A DNA stretch of 5,983 bases from AG-12 sp027319585. GTDB lineage: Bacteria; Chloroflexota; Dormibacteria; Aeolococcales; Bog-877. Made by a program: the position numbers and the translations under genes. Positions 4,280 to 5,983 of the stretch are shown here, in pieces. Numbering within the stretch: the first letter of the stretch is position 1; the number at the start of each line of letters is the position of its first letter. The notes under the pieces are model-generated. The model searched no databases. It was given only the letters and a program-made list of their open reading frames with translations, and had not been told where the DNA came from. The DNA lies in NCBI GenBank assembly GCA_027319585.1, contig DAHVMY010000070.1:1-5983 (forward strand), in the 5' to 3' direction.

Positions 4280-5983
4280 TCAGGCGGCCCCGTCGGCACT
4301 GGTGAGCCGGGCTCCGAAGTAGGGTTCGCCGGTCGGGGGCCGCAGGCCAGCTCGAATCACCGCCGCTGTCGCCCGCGAGGGGCCGGCCGGAGGCGTGGCG
4401 TGAGCCGCCGGCACCGCCGACGTGGTGGGGGCTGCGGTCACCCCGAGGGAGCTGGACACGGTGGTCATGATCTGGGAGCGGTGGGCGAAGAAGTACTTCA
4501 CGATCTGCGCCACCGCGGGCTGGTCGGTGTAGTAGCCCTGACCCCCGCCCCTGACCAGCATGCTGACCACCAACTGGGGATCGGACATCGGCGCCATGGC
4601 CGTGAACCAGGCATCGGGGCCACCGTTGGGAGCCGTCGGATCCTGGGCCGTGCCGGTCTTGCCGCCGGCATCCACGTGGAGTCCGCTCAGCATGCTGGCG
4701 GTGCCGTCGGTGACGGCCAGTCGCATCCCCGCCCTAACCGGCCCGAGCTCGGACGCCCAGGGCAATCCCTTGGGCGCAGGGACGGGGACCGGCTTGAGGG
4801 CGGTGCTGGAGCCGTTGCTCTCCGCCATGCCGATGTGGGGCACGATCTTGTTCCCCGTGCCGACCTCGGCCGTCCAGACCGCGTCCTGGATCGGGGTCGC
4901 CGTCACGTATCCCTGCCCTATCCCCAGGATCACGGTCGACCCGGGGTACCAGGTCTCCCCCAGCTTGGCGACGGTGCTCGGGGTCCCGAGGTAGCCCGGC
5001 ACCTCCCCGGGCAGGTCGATGCCGGTGTCCTCGCCCACCCCCATCACCTGGCCGGTGGAGATTATGTTCTGAGCTCCCAGGGCGACCGCCAGCTTGTAGA
5101 AGTAGACGTCGTTCGACCAGGCGATCGCCTCCGGCAGGTCCTGCGGCGGCAGCGTCTCCCAGTTGTGATAGGTGTGGCCGTCGTAGGTGAAGGTGTAGCC
5201 GGTGGGGATCACCTCGGAAGGGGGGATGCCGTGGTGGTACACGTCGGCTGAGGAGACGACCAGCTTGAAGTTGGACCCCGGCGGCATCGCGGTCTGGGTG
5301 GCGTGTTCCAGCAGCGGGCTGCCCGGCTGGTTAAGCAGCGCCTCGATCGCCTGGCTGTTGCGCGGGGGCTCGAAGATGTTGTCGTTGTAGGCGGGCCAGC
5401 TGGCCATCGCCAGCACCTGGCCGTTCTGGGGATCCATCACCACCACCGCCCCCTCGTCGCCCCGCTGCGAACCGGGGTACGCGCCCGAGATCGCCTTCTC
5501 GAGGAGCTGGGTGGAGAGCTGCTGCAGGCCGAGGTCGATACCGGTGACCAGGGTGCCGCCGTTCACCGCGGGGACCGTCTTTCCCAGGGCGACCGGGATG
5601 TTCTGGGAGTTGACCAGGATCTCCTGGTACCCGTAGCGGCCGCTGAGCAGCCGGTTGTACTGCTCCTCCAGCCCCGCCTGGCCGAGGATCGCCCCGCTCG
5701 GGAGCAGCCCGTACTGCTTCACCTGCTGCGGGGTCTCCACGCCCGTGTACCCGAGGATCGGCCCCAGGAGCGACCCGTACGGGTAGTCCCGACCGAGCAC
5801 CGGCTCCACGATGACCGCGGGGATGTCCGCCGCCTGCAGCAGGGTCGCCCTCACCGTCGAGAGGTGGGCGGCCAGCGTCACGGTCCATCCCCCATCCGTG
5901 GGCTGGGCCATCTCCTTGGCGAGCTGAGCACGGGTCTGCCCCAGCAGCTGGGCCAGCGGCCCCAGGTCGTGGGCCGGGATCAG
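4280..5983 (-). CDS. mrdA: Class B penicillin-binding protein 2, elongation transpeptidase (N-terminus outside window)
   Basis: The catalytic part of a monofunctional D,D-transpeptidase that crosslinks stem peptides outside the membrane, normally paired with the RodA or FtsW glycosyltransferase. The frame stays open to the right edge, giving 567 residues here; the ATG at 5911 lies inside the domain, since the upstream codons continue a PBP2-like LAQLLGQ segment. The missing part should be the short cytoplasmic end, membrane anchor and start of the pedestal domain. Numbering from the edge, RDYPYGSLLG (65-74) and GQAGLEEQYNRLLSG (101-115) are pedestal motifs. The transpeptidase domain spans about 175-502: PPGSNFK has nucleophile Ser237 and Lys240, the second motif is SND (290-292), equivalent to the SxD of E. 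coli PBP2, and GGKTGTA has Lys442. About 65 low-complexity Ala/Pro/Thr-rich residues follow (503-567). Convergent with mreB, 9 bp apart. The lineage could name it pbpA; an FtsI-type role is less likely but not excluded. Confidence 0.92.
   Translation of the reverse strand: MIPAHDLGPLAQLLGQTRAQLAKEMAQPTDGGWTVTLAAHLSTVRATLLQAADIPAVIVEPVLGRDYPYGSLLGPILGYTGVETPQQVKQYGLLPSGAILGQAGLEEQYNRLLSGRYGYQEILVNSQNIPVALGKTVPAVNGGTLVTGIDLGLQQLSTQLLEKAISGAYPGSQRGDEGAVVVMDPQNGQVLAMASWPAYNDNIFEPPRNSQAIEALLNQPGSPLLEHATQTAMPPGSNFKLVVSSADVYHHGIPPSEVIPTGYTFTYDGHTYHNWETLPPQDLPEAIAWSNDVYFYKLAVALGAQNIISTGQVMGVGEDTGIDLPGEVPGYLGTPSTVAKLGETWYPGSTVILGIGQGYVTATPIQDAVWTAEVGTGNKIVPHIGMAESNGSSTALKPVPVPAPKGLPWASELGPVRAGMRLAVTDGTASMLSGLHVDAGGKTGTAQDPTAPNGGPDAWFTAMAPMSDPQLVVSMLVRGGGQGYYTDQPAVAQIVKYFFAHRSQIMTTVSSSLGVTAAPTTSAVPAAHATPPAGPSRATAAVIRAGLRPPTGEPYFGARLTSADGAA

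Noticed and set aside
4400..5251. 283-residue plus-strand open frame antisense to the PBP2 gene
   Set aside because: It overlaps the transpeptidase catalytic motifs on the minus strand and its translation is low-complexity Gly/His/Arg-rich, as expected for a shadow frame.
4280..5911. Complete PBP2 gene starting at ATG 5911
   Set aside because: The frame is open for 24 more codons to the window edge and those residues continue the PBP2 pedestal domain. A start at 5911 would also remove the membrane anchor, so the gene is treated as cut by the window.

Overview
The window is high-GC bacterial chromosome carrying four protein genes that all point to peptidoglycan and cell-shape work: a secreted coiled-coil glucosaminidase, a membrane-anchored kinase-like protein with no kinase catalytic residues, the actin homologue MreB, and a class B penicillin-binding protein of the PBP2 (MrdA/PbpA) type. 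GC-rich codons, frequent GTG starts, Ala/Pro/Thr-rich extracytoplasmic linkers and an MreB without an N-terminal amphipathic helix suggest a high-GC, rod-shaped, probably monoderm lineage (Actinomycetota, Chloroflexota or Dormibacterota-like). The sequence alone does not settle the phylum.

Layout. Bases 1-67 hold what may be the tail of a mobile element: a perfect 7-bp stem-loop with a CTTCA loop, two TGTCRCA heptamers, and an open frame entering from the left edge that stops at 67. Bases 68-272 contain no gene. The glucosaminidase (minus, 1517-273) lies downstream of the kinase-like gene (minus, 3242-1611). The 93-bp spacer between them contains a 10-bp perfect inverted repeat built from GGTCGCGACC units; one more copy of that 10-mer lies just past the glucosaminidase stop. 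mreB (plus, 3245-4270) is divergent from the kinase-like gene and ends tail-to-tail, 9 bp away, with the PBP2 gene (minus, 5983-4280), which runs off the right edge without its N-terminus.

How they may work together. MreB in the cytoplasm positions the elongation machinery and PBP2 crosslinks new glycan. The glucosaminidase, with its CwlO/PcsB-like coiled coil, would cut glycan strands. The kinase-like protein spans the membrane with a degenerate kinase fold inside and a small Cys-containing domain outside, so it could link cytoplasmic state to the wall without phosphotransfer. The role of the kinase-like protein is inference. The most interesting points are this pseudokinase paired head-to-head with mreB, the joining of a CwlO-like coiled coil to a GH73 catalytic domain instead of NlpC/P60, and the palindromic repeats flanking the glucosaminidase gene.
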